Source: Zooshikella sp050749885 (GTDB lineage: Bacteria > Pseudomonadota > Gammaproteobacteria > Pseudomonadales > Zooshikellaceae). From it: a DNA stretch of 64,000 nt. The translations under genes were made by a program, and so were the position numbers. The notes beneath the pieces are model-generated. The model did no database searches, was not told where the DNA came from, and saw only the letters and a program-made list of their open reading frames with translations. Of the stretch, positions 35,951-45,818 are shown one piece after another. Positions within the stretch are counted from its first letter, which is position 1. The number at the start of each line of letters is the position of its first letter. The stretch lies in NCBI RefSeq assembly GCF_050749885.1, contig NZ_JBOIUB010000001.1, forward strand, positions 682,001 to 746,000. Reading direction: 5' to 3'.

Positions 35951-36517
35951 TTATATAAATAACATCTAATATTTATTGGAGTAGTCTTCTGATATAAAGC
36001 CTCTTTTTTTACTAAATCAGTATTCTCATCATTTTTTTATTTTCACAAATACGTCCTATTGTTAGCTGTGTACATAAAGCGTTCAGCTATACTCTGTATA
36101 AGATGAAAAGCGCAATGCTTTTTTTAGTCGCCGCGAATGAGTATGCAAAAGCTCAATTCCATTAAAGATAAAGTATATCAATATTGGTTAAAGCTTGCAG
36201 TACGCCATGCCCATCCAGAAGTTATCTATTAAATTATGTATATAGATTATTAATGATTGTTCACATCCATAGACATCTGACTGTGTACTTCCTTTATGGA
36301 TAAACCCAAAGAATATCAACCTGACTATCAATGTACGGTTTTTGTATTTTTCCTTGTTTTTCCATGGAATTCCCTGCTTTTCACTGTTAATTTGCGAATG
36401 TTAAGTGCAAACTTTTCTTTGCTAAAGAACGTGGTCAAGTCTGTTTAAGGACTAATTGCAGTGTATAGGGTTGATTAACTTCAAGAGGTCCTTTGACATT
36501 ATTGTGAGTAGGTAAAC
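35951..36517. other. Intergenic region before the twin-arginine substrate
   Basis: A 31-codon open frame at 36137-36232 (MSMQKLNSIKDKVYQYW...) could be a gene remnant but lacks support. The promoter for the long downstream gene should lie here. I see no repeats like those at 34445. Confidence 0.35.
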
Positions 36518-39388
36518 ATGTTTAAAAAAACAAGAATCTCGTCTTTTATAAACACACCAAGTGACAGTACTGATATTAGCCGCAGACGCTTTTTAGTTAA
36601 TAGTTCAGTAGTATCAGCTGCCACAATGCTCCCCTTATCCGGTCATGCCACCGCTTTTGTTAATCAGAATACAAATACTTCAACGGCATCTACCAGTTTA
36701 AGTCTTGAAAATTTAATTAATATTTTACCTTATGCTTACCAGTCAAACTTTAATAATGAACGGGTCAATTTGGGTAAGCTAAGTGATGAAGCTCAGTATA
36801 TTGCTAATCGTATGTTGACAGAAATAATGAAGATGGAAATGTATAACCGCTATAGCGTGATACATGAATTTAATGGAAAACTTGATCCTGACTGGAATAT
36901 TTATAACACAAATGGGGTCTCTGCGGTCCATAGCCAGTATCAATCACTTGTTACCGAACTTGCCCCTATCTATGTTTCTCAAATTCTTCAGGAAGAGTAT
37001 GCAGTGACGGATGACATTAATAACTACACGCCAGATGACCGAAAGGCTTTAAACTCCTGGGATATGATTAAAGCCAATGCTAAATACAATACAGCAAAAT
37101 CAACCCATGACTTTAATGAATTGATGTCTCAATTGTATAATTTAGCGATTGATCATGCGGAAGAACCATTTAGCACTTATCTTCCTGGATCAGCCTTAAA
37201 AGCGTATAAAGACAGTAATAGTAGCTACCATTGGGGTGAGCAATTATATAATCACTATAATACTGAAGAAACTATACAAGCTGTAATTGATGACAATAAA
37301 ATCAGTGATAGCTCAGATGATAAACTTCATGTCGCTGAAAAATTTGCCAAAGTGCAAAATATTTCTTCTAAGTTACGTTGTTTAGCTTATACCGACTCTC
37401 GCCTTAGCATGGAGCAAGTTGATGAACTGGAAGGGAAATATTTTGGAGCTCTTATTTTAGGTATGGCCCAGAGCATCAAAATAGGGGCTAAAAGTGAAGC
37501 ACACTCGCTTAGAAACAATCGAAAAATTCATATTGATACGATGAATGAGCTACTCAAGCCAGAAAGTGCAACACGTGAATTTTGGCAGCGTTTTATTAAT
37601 GAGTATGGGAGTGGCAGTGTCGAAATAGCCCATGCGATGATTTATGACCAAGCGAGTTCAGCAGATAGTATGGGTGCTGTAGGTCCTAACTTTATTGCTC
37701 GCTTAAAGTCCCAATACCCTATGTTTAATGAACAAGGTCTAAGTGCCGAGAGGTCTGCAATGGGTGCTGTTCATGGTGAAGCCGCGCTCTTTCAGTTTTT
37801 ACTTGGTATTGCTCTTGGACACTTTATTTATACAACTGTTGAGGATGAAAATCCCAATGTGAATATACCTGAGCTGATATCGTTCTCTAGTGCCGTGGTT
37901 GACGCAGGAAAAGGTATTCTTTACCTGGTATTAGTCACCCAAATCAAAAATTACTTTTTAGGGCAATTAGAAGGTATTGCAGACGTTGGTGGACCTTTAT
38001 CTAAAGCGGCACGTTTTTATCTTGGCTTTGCTAGGAATTATAAAGGGGTCCAACGTGCAGAAACCAAAATTATTACCCAGATTTTTATGAAGTCTAAAAT
38101 TGCTTCTATTGCAGAGCGGGTTTCATTGGTATTTGGTGTAGCGGCTCTAGGTGTTGCAGCGTACAGTCTTGCTGATGCGATTATTAATGGTTATATTGCA
38201 GGAATTGTCTTTGAAACGATTAATACACTGATAGGGTTAGGAGGGGTTGCTTTTGGTGTGCTGGCGTTGGCGGGTATGCCTATGGCAGGTCCTATTGCCT
38301 TAGCCCTTGCTATTGTTGGTGGGATTGTTGCTATTGTGCAATGGTTATGGGAAATCTTTGGCCCCAAACATATTCCACCTTCACCGCTGCAGAATTACAC
38401 AAACCAAGTCGTTAAACCAAATGGTTTTTTTTACCAGTCAACAGGGTACTTTCTCTCTGCTAAAACAAACTGGGAAGGTCGTGGCCAACTTTTTCAATTT
38501 CATGTAAATGAGTTAGTGTGGGAAGATGGCCACCATAATATGGTTATGCTCAATGACTCAATCAGTGACAGAGGTGCTGTTTGCAACAATAGTGACCAAG
38601 TTTATATCTATGATGATCATGCTACAAATGGTGTACCACAAGTTGTTCCTATCTCATTATCCTCTTCGCCCCGCGATCTTTATGATGACTGGACTTACGA
38701 TAAGTCAGATTTAATCCGTTCAGTAAAATGTGTGGCTGTACATAATGGGTATGCATACGGTTTATGTCGTTTAACGAACTACACAGACGATATGTATAAA
38801 TGGTTAGCAGGTCAACGTCCGCCAACTGAAAGTGACAGGCTGTATATTTCCTCAAGTGATTTCCCTTCTGAGGATAAGATTCGTTGGGTATGTCGAACAG
38901 AGTCTAAGGTATGGGCACTCAGTTACTCTCGCCTTTACGAAATTGTTGGTAGTGGCCTGGTACAAAGGGCACAGTTTAGATCAAATGAAGATGAAAAAGA
39001 TATTTTTGATATTTGTGTGTGTACGGAAGGGGAAACGGTCTATGTAACCACTAACAGTAACCCAATTGACTATCATGATCCAAATTTTGCAATTATGACT
39101 GCAATTGTTACTAATTACACAGACGAACATGGTCAGCTCTATCAGCGTGAATTATTATCCAGTCAGGGGCCTCTACAAATGTCCACTGTAGCTCATACGG
39201 TTGACTCTGCTCGGACAGAATTTATCAGTATGACAGACGAACGTACTCAACGTCAGGGCTTGTTATTAAAAGCTCAAACCCGAGACCTTGATAAGTCTTT
39301 AGACTTTATCACAGGAGTCACCTTTCCCAACTCTGATGGTGGTTGGAATGGCTGTAAGCTATTAAGTAACGTGCACATGAAGCGATAA
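36518..39388 (+). CDS. Large twin-arginine-exported protein with hydrophobic core
   Basis: I do not recognise this 956-residue protein. It starts with a twin-arginine signal: SRRRFLV at residues 21-27, hydrophobic stretch, likely cleavage after ATA at residue 46. Residues about 60-520 are helical and polar. Residues about 537-616 form one long glycine/alanine-rich hydrophobic block (GVAALGVAAYSLADAII ... GIVAIVQWLWEIFG), which resembles the membrane-inserting part of pore-forming toxins. The C-terminal third is beta-rich with repeated aromatic strands. A tatA gene follows 100 bases downstream. A toxin or surface effector role is inference. Confidence 0.75.
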   Translation: MFKKTRISSFINTPSDSTDISRRRFLVNSSVVSAATMLPLSGHATAFVNQNTNTSTASTSLSLENLINILPYAYQSNFNNERVNLGKLSDEAQYIANRMLTEIMKMEMYNRYSVIHEFNGKLDPDWNIYNTNGVSAVHSQYQSLVTELAPIYVSQILQEEYAVTDDINNYTPDDRKALNSWDMIKANAKYNTAKSTHDFNELMSQLYNLAIDHAEEPFSTYLPGSALKAYKDSNSSYHWGEQLYNHYNTEETIQAVIDDNKISDSSDDKLHVAEKFAKVQNISSKLRCLAYTDSRLSMEQVDELEGKYFGALILGMAQSIKIGAKSEAHSLRNNRKIHIDTMNELLKPESATREFWQRFINEYGSGSVEIAHAMIYDQASSADSMGAVGPNFIARLKSQYPMFNEQGLSAERSAMGAVHGEAALFQFLLGIALGHFIYTTVEDENPNVNIPELISFSSAVVDAGKGILYLVLVTQIKNYFLGQLEGIADVGGPLSKAARFYLGFARNYKGVQRAETKIITQIFMKSKIASIAERVSLVFGVAALGVAAYSLADAIINGYIAGIVFETINTLIGLGGVAFGVLALAGMPMAGPIALALAIVGGIVAIVQWLWEIFGPKHIPPSPLQNYTNQVVKPNGFFYQSTGYFLSAKTNWEGRGQLFQFHVNELVWEDGHHNMVMLNDSISDRGAVCNNSDQVYIYDDHATNGVPQVVPISLSSSPRDLYDDWTYDKSDLIRSVKCVAVHNGYAYGLCRLTNYTDDMYKWLAGQRPPTESDRLYISSSDFPSEDKIRWVCRTESKVWALSYSRLYEIVGSGLVQRAQFRSNEDEKDIFDICVCTEGETVYVTTNSNPIDYHDPNFAIMTAIVTNYTDEHGQLYQRELLSSQGPLQMSTVAHTVDSARTEFISMTDERTQRQGLLLKAQTRDLDKSLDFITGVTFPNSDGGWNGCKLLSNVHMKR

Positions 39389-39488
39389 GACAAACAAGCC
39401 AAGATCATTTAACTTAAAAGTGATCTTTGGCATGCATTTCAAGATAAATATCCATAAAACAGTTTATTCACTTTATACGGGGCTTAAT

Positions 39489-39725
39489 ATGGCTGGTATT
39501 AGTATATGGCAGCTTCTCATTATTGCGATTATTGTCATTTTATTATTTGGAACAAACAAATTACGTACATTAGGTAGTGATTTGGGGACTTCTATCAAAG
39601 GGTTTAAAAAAGCACTAGGTGAGAATGAGGATAAACAGAATGATTTAACGCATTCTCCTGCATTAGCCCAAATTAAAATTACACAACCCTTTGACACAAG
39701 CGCTCAAAACAAACAAGAGGAGTAG
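39489..39725 (+). CDS. tatA: Twin-arginine translocase subunit TatA/TatE
   Basis: TatA forms the membrane pore of the folded-protein export system. The 78-residue protein has the N-terminal helix GISIWQLLIIAIIVILLFG, the hinge TNKLRTLGSDLGTSIKGFKKAL (amphipathic helix), and a polar acidic tail. I start at the ATG at 39489 with GGGG 7 bases upstream; the frame is open from 39420. There is no tatB or tatC here, so it is an extra copy placed directly after a large twin-arginine substrate gene. Confidence 0.88.
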   Translation: MAGISIWQLLIIAIIVILLFGTNKLRTLGSDLGTSIKGFKKALGENEDKQNDLTHSPALAQIKITQPFDTSAQNKQEE

Positions 39726-39767
39726 TGCATGTTTGGTACTGGGATGTGAGCGTTTATTAGGCAATAT

Positions 39768-39800
39768 CCAAGCTATGCTAATGCATCAAGCATAGCTTGG
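39768..39800. terminator. Long perfect hairpin between convergent genes
   Basis: CCAAGCTATGCT (39768-39779) and AGCATAGCTTGG (39789-39800) pair perfectly over 12 bp around a 9-base loop. There is no strong T run on either side, so termination may depend on other factors. It lies between tatA and the convergent glmS-like gene. Confidence 0.6.
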
Positions 39801-39879
39801 AAAGGTCACTGTAAGATACTTTATTGTTAGTATGAAACTTTATTGTATTTCTACACCAGCGGAGGGTATATGTCTTTTT

Positions 39880-41715
39880 TTATATGACCGTTACGCTTTT
39901 TGCAAGGTTTCGTGGTTTATCTGGGTTTAATCCTCTTTGTGTTGCCAAGTAATAGGCCAGTAATTGGCAGGGTATGATATGAGTGATTACATTCGCGGGA
40001 TTATCAGGAGAGGGAAGGTGGATCATATGATCAAAAAGCTCATTGTGTTGTTCGCTAATACCAATGATCATGCCACCACGTGCTTTTACCTCTGAGGCTA
40101 TTGCTGTCATATAGGTTTCATTTCGCTTATTCATAAAACAAATGACGGGGGTTCCTTTTTCGATAAGTGCAATGACACCATGTTTTAATTCACCTGCAGC
40201 AAAGGCCTCTGCATGAACATAACTGGCTTCTTTAATATTAAGTGCACCAACTTTACTCGCACCTATAAATGGCTGGTTGCCTAATAAATAAATATGTTCA
40301 CCAGTAATTGTTTTAGCGATATCAGCAATAGCTTGGAGACTATCGTCAGTAAAATAGTGACTGAGTTGATGTGAGAGTCGGTCAATATTGCATTTTGCCG
40401 ATTCATATTGATTGATAATCGTTTGTGCCAGCAAGTAACCAAATGCTAATTGAGAGGTACTGCTTTTCGTCGATAATACACAAACTTCAGGACCGGCATT
40501 ACTTAAAAAGGGAAAGTCGGAAAGGCGTGACATCATTGCCCCAGGCATATTAACAACACTGGCAATCAGTACATCTTTTTGTTTGGCTTGTTCAATAAAG
40601 TGGAGGGTATCAGCCGTTTCACCACTTTGGCTGATTGCAATAAGCACATCATCTGCCTGCATGGTAGGTAAATAACTTTTTGCCTCATAAGCAGGAACAG
40701 GGATGACAAAAATATTTGCTATTTCTCGTAAAATGGAGGCAATTTGTTCTCCAATAAAAAAGGCGGCACCAGCCCCTGTGATGTAAATATTTTTTGCTTG
40801 ATTCATTGCATGGATAAGTTTTTCAAGTGCCAGAGGGTCAATGGCTGTCGCTCTGGTTATGGTTGACCACTGTTCTTGAATTTCCTTTAACATAAAGTGG
40901 GAAAAACCATCCCGTGAGAGTTCTAATGTATGACGTTCAAATTCTTGCCAGTTGCTGGGTATTGTCTGATTCGTTTTTAAGTCAATAATGCTTGCGTTGT
41001 TTTGTTCGCAGCGAATCATTTGCCAGTTATCAAGGAGTAGGCAAGTATTGGTATACTTTGCGAAAGAATAGTAGTCAGATGCGATAAAAAGCTCTTTATA
41101 ACTATCATCGCTATTGTTGGTGTCAGAGGTTATGCCTGCAATCAGTGGTGAGCCATTGCGTATGCCAAGTAGTAAATTTAGGTTTGCACAAATCAAAACT
41201 AGCGTATTACGGCCTTTAAGTACTTTAAATACCCGTCCAAATGCTTCTTGATAGTCATCCGCCGTTAGTAGGCTTTCTTCACAGAACTCATCGATTTGTT
41301 TCATTTTGCTGAGCTCTATTTCAATGAGGCGAACAATGACTTCTGTATCCGTGTCACTGATTAAGTTGATGTTTTGAGATTTAAGTTGAGCCTTAAGTGC
41401 CTGGTAGTTTTCAACAATACCATTGTGTACTAAAGCAAATTGTTTGGATGTGGATACATGGGGATGGCAATTAATCATATTGACAGCACCATGTGTCGCC
41501 CAGCGGGTGTGGCCTAGCGCAATTGTACTTTTAAAATCGATGGGTACTGTATCTGCTGTATGCAGAGGATCTAGTGTTTTATAAACCTCAATGTTGTTTT
41601 CTATTGGAATAGCTAAGCCCCAAGAATCATAACCTCGATATTCTAAGCGTTGTAAACCTTGTACCACCGTTGATACTGCACTGTCTTTACCAATATAGCC
41701 AAATACACCACACAT
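39880..41715 (-). CDS. Glutamine-fructose-6-phosphate aminotransferase (GlmS-like)
   Basis: GlmS makes glucosamine 6-phosphate for cell-wall and LPS synthesis. The 611-residue protein has the glutaminase domain with catalytic Cys2 (MCGVFGYIG), RGYDSWG, TRWATHG and HNGIVENY. Two SIS domains follow: SQSGETADTLHF, the LSTKSSTSQLAF loop, EASYVHAEAFAAGELKHG and the terminal RNLAKSVTVI. The CGTS phosphosugar motif of E. coli is GAGAA here, so sugar specificity may differ. It is divergent from a TrmB-family regulator, unlike the usual glmU-glmS context, suggesting a specialised second copy. Confidence 0.82.
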   Translation of the reverse strand: MCGVFGYIGKDSAVSTVVQGLQRLEYRGYDSWGLAIPIENNIEVYKTLDPLHTADTVPIDFKSTIALGHTRWATHGAVNMINCHPHVSTSKQFALVHNGIVENYQALKAQLKSQNINLISDTDTEVIVRLIEIELSKMKQIDEFCEESLLTADDYQEAFGRVFKVLKGRNTLVLICANLNLLLGIRNGSPLIAGITSDTNNSDDSYKELFIASDYYSFAKYTNTCLLLDNWQMIRCEQNNASIIDLKTNQTIPSNWQEFERHTLELSRDGFSHFMLKEIQEQWSTITRATAIDPLALEKLIHAMNQAKNIYITGAGAAFFIGEQIASILREIANIFVIPVPAYEAKSYLPTMQADDVLIAISQSGETADTLHFIEQAKQKDVLIASVVNMPGAMMSRLSDFPFLSNAGPEVCVLSTKSSTSQLAFGYLLAQTIINQYESAKCNIDRLSHQLSHYFTDDSLQAIADIAKTITGEHIYLLGNQPFIGASKVGALNIKEASYVHAEAFAAGELKHGVIALIEKGTPVICFMNKRNETYMTAIASEVKARGGMIIGISEQHNELFDHMIHLPSPDNPANVITHIIPCQLLAYYLATQRGLNPDKPRNLAKSVTVI

Positions 41716-41789
41716 TGATTGTCATTCCTTTACTGACATTAGTATTGCCGAAGGATGATATATAACCGATAATTTAACGAATAGACTAA

Positions 41790-41810
41790 TTGTCAGCAGA
41801 AAATTGACAA
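41790..41810. promoter_or_regulatory. Inverted repeat, candidate TrmB operator
   Basis: TTGTCA (41790-41795) and TGACAA (41805-41810) form an inverted repeat with a 9-base spacer, immediately before the TrmB-like start and 75 bases upstream of the glmS-like start. A site here could give autoregulation and control of the divergent gene. Confidence 0.4.
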
Positions 41811-41812
41811 AT

Positions 41813-42559
41813 ATGAATATAAAACAGGTATTAGCGCAACTCGACTTTGAAGATCGTGAAGTGGATATCTACTGTGCGTTATTGACACTGGGTACAGCTT
41901 CTATTCGTGATATTGCAGAGCAATCTGGTATTAACCGAGGGACTACGCATGAAATTCTTAAAAATTTACTAAAACGTGGTGTAGTTAGCTTTTACCCAAA
42001 AGGTAAACGACGTCATTTTTGTGCAGAACCTCCAGATAAGCTTTTAGAGTTGGCGAATGACAAACAGGAAAATCTTCGAGCAGCAACACGACAGTTGGTC
42101 AATGATGTGATTCCTGACTTAAACCGCCTTCGTTCTGATACAGGCTCCCCACAAGTTAAATATTATGAAGGGGATGAAGGGATAGAGAGAGTATTAAAAG
42201 ATATCTTGAATACAGCTGAAAAAAGTGAATCTGGAAGCTATGATGTTTATTCTTCAAAAGCCATCCGCAAATATCTTTATCGCCCTTTTCCAAATTACAC
42301 ATTACAACGTGTGAAACGCAATATTCGCGTCAGAGCTATTGCTATTGGTGAAGGTGGAGAAGATGCACCTCTTTCAGAACGAAAATGGATTGATGATGGC
42401 GATGTCGGAGGGCAAGCAAGCTATGTTGCTATTTATCCACCTAAATGTGCCATGATATCATTGCAGGAAGGCAACTATCCTACCGCTGTTGTGATTGAAT
42501 CAGCAGCAATCAGCCAGGCGTTAAAATTATCATTTAATACTCTATGGATGTTGTTGTAA
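41813..42559 (+). CDS. TrmB-family transcriptional regulator
   Basis: The 248-residue protein has the N-terminal TrmB-type winged helix (about residues 1-75): LDFEDREVDIYCALLTLGTASIRDIAEQSGINRGTTHEIL, quoted in parts as DREVDIYCALL and SGINRGTTHEILKNLLKRG. A coiled stretch and a C-terminal effector-binding domain follow, starting at KYYEGDEGIERVL. TrmB proteins sense sugars; they are common in archaea and rarer in bacteria. I start at the ATG at 41813; an in-frame TTG lies at 41804. It probably controls the divergent glmS-like gene. Confidence 0.8.
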   Translation: MNIKQVLAQLDFEDREVDIYCALLTLGTASIRDIAEQSGINRGTTHEILKNLLKRGVVSFYPKGKRRHFCAEPPDKLLELANDKQENLRAATRQLVNDVIPDLNRLRSDTGSPQVKYYEGDEGIERVLKDILNTAEKSESGSYDVYSSKAIRKYLYRPFPNYTLQRVKRNIRVRAIAIGEGGEDAPLSERKWIDDGDVGGQASYVAIYPPKCAMISLQEGNYPTAVVIESAAISQALKLSFNTLWMLL

Positions 42560-42580
42560 AAACTAACGATATTTATTCAT

Positions 42581-42610
42581 AAAAAAAGGCAGCTTTTGCT
42601 GCCTTTTTTT
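42581..42610. terminator. Bidirectional intrinsic terminator
   Basis: AAAAAAAGGCAGC, loop TTTT, and GCTGCCTTTTTTT are perfectly complementary, so the hairpin has a T run in both directions. It serves both the TrmB-like gene and the convergent valS. Confidence 0.92.
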
Positions 42611-42645
42611 ACAAGCCATTTAAATGGCTTGTTTTTTATAAAAAA

Positions 42646-45504
42646 TTACAACTGTTGCATTTTACTGAGCTGCTCTGCGAATTTTTGTAGAGCATTTTCA
42701 ACTTCTTTCAGTTTATTTTGCTCTTTTTCAACAACAACTGCAGGGGCTTTGCTAATAAAGTTATCATTGGTTAATTTGTTGTTTAACCGAGTTTGCTCTT
42801 TGGTTAGCTTATCAATTTCTTTTTGTAAGCGAGCAATTTCAGCGGTTTTATCAACAAGATCAGCCATGCTAACAAGTACTTCTAAATCACCTACTAATTT
42901 TGTTGCGACCATATCAGGCGCTTTGCTGCCAGCAGGTAAGATTTGAATATCGGCCAACTTAGCTAAACGTTTGAGGAAGGTATAATTACTTGCTAAACGG
43001 TCAGCATCCAATTCAGTGGTATTATTAAGCAGCACACTAATTTCAGCGCTAGGCTTAATGTTCATTTCACTGCGAATGGTACGAATGGCAACAACGATAC
43101 CTTTTACCCATTCCAACTCAGCAACAGCAGCTTCATCAATATTGTTGGGATCACAAGCGGGGTAAGGTTGCAACATGATGGTGTCGCCTTCTTTACCTGC
43201 CAGTGAGCGCACTTGTTGCCAAATTTCCTCGGTGATAAAGGGCATGAAAGGATGTGTTAAACGAAGGATTGCCTCTAGCACACGTACTAAGGTATAGCGC
43301 GTACCACGAAGCTGGTCTTCTGTCGCATTTTCATCCCACAGTACGGGCTTGGAAAGCTCTAAATACCAGTCACAATATTCATTCCAGATAAATTCATAAA
43401 GTGCTTGGCTGGCTAAATCAAAGCGGTAGGATTCAATCGCATCGCAAACGGCTTTTTCAGTGTTCTGAAGCTTAGACACAATCCAGCGGTCTGCCAGGCT
43501 GTAGTCAACTTCACCACCATTTTGACGACAGTCTTGGCCTTCTGTATTCATTAATACATAACGTGCCGCATTCCAAAGTTTGTTGCAGAAATTACGGTAG
43601 CCTTCTAATCGCTTCATATCCCAATTGATATCACGGCCTGTTGAAGCAAGAGAGAACAGTGTATAACGCAGTGCATCTGTACCGTGAGCGGCAATACCTT
43701 CGGGGAATTGTGTTTGAGTACTTTGTTTGATACGCGCCGCAAGTTGTGGCTGCATCATATTACCAGTACGTTTATTAAGCAGGTCTTTTAGGCTGATGCC
43801 GTCAATCATGTCCAAAGGATCTAATACGTTACCTTTGGTTTTCGACATTTTCTGGCCGTTTTCATCACGAATCAAGCCAGTGACATAGACGGTTTTAAAG
43901 GGAACCTGTGGGTTGCCTTGTTCGTCTTTCATAAAGTACATCGTCATCATAATCATTCTGGCAACCCAGAAGAAAATGATGTCAAAACCTGTCACTAATA
44001 CGTCAGTTGGGTGGAATGTTTGAAGACGCGCTGTGTTTTCTGGCCAGCCGAGGGTACCAAAGGTCCATAGTGCGGAGGAGAACCAGGTGTCCAGTACATC
44101 ATTGTCCTGGCTTAGTGCTAAGTCATCTGCCAGCTTATATTTACTGCGAATCTCTTCTTCAGAGCGACCTACATAGACATTGCCATTATTGTCGTACCAA
44201 GCAGGAATACGATGACCCCACCACAGTTGACGGGAAATACACCAATCCTGAATGTCACGCATCCAGGAGAAGTACATATTTTCATACTGTTTGGGTACGA
44301 ACTGGATATCGCCATCCTCAACCGCTTTAATGGCAGGTTCAGCCAACGGTTTGATTTTCACAAACCACTGATCTGTGAGTAGTGGCTCGATAACTTCGCC
44401 AGAGCGGTCACCCCGTGGAGTTTTAAGAGAGTGGGGCTCGATTTTTTCTAAAAAGCCCAGGTTATCAAATTCTTTAACAATCTTTTTGCGGGCACTGAAG
44501 CGGTCAAGACCATGATATTGCTCTGGAATGACATTGCTGACAGATGTATTAACTGTGCCATCCAGATTAAAGACTTCCGCAAGTTCACGAATGTTAGCAT
44601 TAATCGTCATGACATTAATCAGCGGTAGCTGGTGGCGCTTACCTACTTCGTAGTCATTAAAGTCATGAGCTGGGGTGATTTTTACACAACCAGTACCAAA
44701 CTCACGGTCAACATAATCATCAGCAACAATAGGAATACGACGACCTACTACAGGTAGTTCAACATACTGGCCAACGAGATGCTGATAACGCTCATCTTTA
44801 GGGTTTACGGCAACTGCAGTATCACCCAGCATGGTTTCTGGACGGGTAGTCGCGACTACAATAAAGTCGCTGCCATCTAACGTTTTAGCGCCATCGACTA
44901 AAGGATAACGAAAATGCCACAGGCTGCCTTGCTCTTCAGTAGACTCAACTTCAAGATCTGAAATGGCGGTGTGTAATTTGGGGTCCCAATTAACCAGTCG
45001 TTTACCACGATAAATTAAACCGTCATCATGAAGGCGGATGAAGACTTCTTGCACTGCGTTGTAAAAGCCGTCATCCATGGTAAAACGTTCAGTTTCCCAG
45101 TCAACGGAGTTACCCAGTCGGCGCATTTGTTGGGTGATGGTATTACCCGACTGTTCTTTCCATTCCCACACTTTTTCAATAAATGCATCTCTGCCAAGGT
45201 CATGGCGGGATTTACTTTCTTCTGCCGCAAGCTTGCGTTCCACCACCATTTGCGTGGCAATACCTGCGTGGTCTGTACCTACTTGCCACAACGAATTGTA
45301 ACCTTGCATGCGGCGATAGCGCGTCAGCGCATCCATAATGGACTGCTGGAAGGCATGACCCATATGCAGTGAACCTGTGACATTGGGGGGAGGGATCATA
45401 ATGGTATAGGATGTACCCTCACCACTGGGTGCAAAGTAGTTTTTCTCCTCCCAGTACTGATACCAAGAGCGCTCAATCTCGTGTGGTTGGTAGGTCTTTT
45501 CCAT
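42646..45504 (-). CDS. valS: Valyl-tRNA synthetase
   Basis: ValS charges tRNA-Val and edits misactivated threonine. The 952-residue class I synthetase has the HIGH motif as PPNVTGSLHMGHAF, the CP1 editing domain (VATTRPETMLGDTAVAV), the KMSKS motif as GQKMSKTKGNVLDP, and a C-terminal coiled coil (about residues 885-950). I start at the ATG at 45504, which matches the E. coli MEKTY start and its length of 951; an in-frame GTG lies at 45522. The terminator at 42581-42610 ends it. Confidence 0.96.
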   Translation of the reverse strand: MEKTYQPHEIERSWYQYWEEKNYFAPSGEGTSYTIMIPPPNVTGSLHMGHAFQQSIMDALTRYRRMQGYNSLWQVGTDHAGIATQMVVERKLAAEESKSRHDLGRDAFIEKVWEWKEQSGNTITQQMRRLGNSVDWETERFTMDDGFYNAVQEVFIRLHDDGLIYRGKRLVNWDPKLHTAISDLEVESTEEQGSLWHFRYPLVDGAKTLDGSDFIVVATTRPETMLGDTAVAVNPKDERYQHLVGQYVELPVVGRRIPIVADDYVDREFGTGCVKITPAHDFNDYEVGKRHQLPLINVMTINANIRELAEVFNLDGTVNTSVSNVIPEQYHGLDRFSARKKIVKEFDNLGFLEKIEPHSLKTPRGDRSGEVIEPLLTDQWFVKIKPLAEPAIKAVEDGDIQFVPKQYENMYFSWMRDIQDWCISRQLWWGHRIPAWYDNNGNVYVGRSEEEIRSKYKLADDLALSQDNDVLDTWFSSALWTFGTLGWPENTARLQTFHPTDVLVTGFDIIFFWVARMIMMTMYFMKDEQGNPQVPFKTVYVTGLIRDENGQKMSKTKGNVLDPLDMIDGISLKDLLNKRTGNMMQPQLAARIKQSTQTQFPEGIAAHGTDALRYTLFSLASTGRDINWDMKRLEGYRNFCNKLWNAARYVLMNTEGQDCRQNGGEVDYSLADRWIVSKLQNTEKAVCDAIESYRFDLASQALYEFIWNEYCDWYLELSKPVLWDENATEDQLRGTRYTLVRVLEAILRLTHPFMPFITEEIWQQVRSLAGKEGDTIMLQPYPACDPNNIDEAAVAELEWVKGIVVAIRTIRSEMNIKPSAEISVLLNNTTELDADRLASNYTFLKRLAKLADIQILPAGSKAPDMVATKLVGDLEVLVSMADLVDKTAEIARLQKEIDKLTKEQTRLNNKLTNDNFISKAPAVVVEKEQNKLKEVENALQKFAEQLSKMQQL

Positions 45505-45636
45505 GGTTGTGTCTAAACTCACCGTTTTTCCAGAAATGCAAACCGATGATTATACATAGGGTAATGGTTTGCTTGCCAGTTTTGTGCAGAGATGGGGATT
45601 TATTTAGTGTAGCGCGTTTAGTCATCTCCACATGAC

Positions 45637-45675
45637 TATACCCATCTCCTTCAGCTAAAAAAGATTGTGGGTATA
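45637..45675. repeat. TATACCC-type dispersed hairpin, copy 3
   Basis: TATACCCA (45637-45644) pairs with TGGGTATA (45668-45675) across 23 bases. It lies in the 314-base gap between valS and the next gene on the strand; I see nothing else in that gap. Confidence 0.6.
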
Positions 45676-45818
45676 TACACAGGAAATGAAGTGGAATAGC
45701 TTATCGGGTTAATTGTTTTTAGTAAAACTAATGTGTGTTGAGCATGATTAAGTCAATGGACTCGCGTAAATAGCATGTAAGTCATACCCCAAATACGGGG
45801 AAATAAGATAATGTTGGC

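Noticed and set aside
36137..36232. 31-codon frame before the Tat substrate gene
   Set aside because: Short, weak translation signals, no recognisable match; could be a remnant but cannot be supported.
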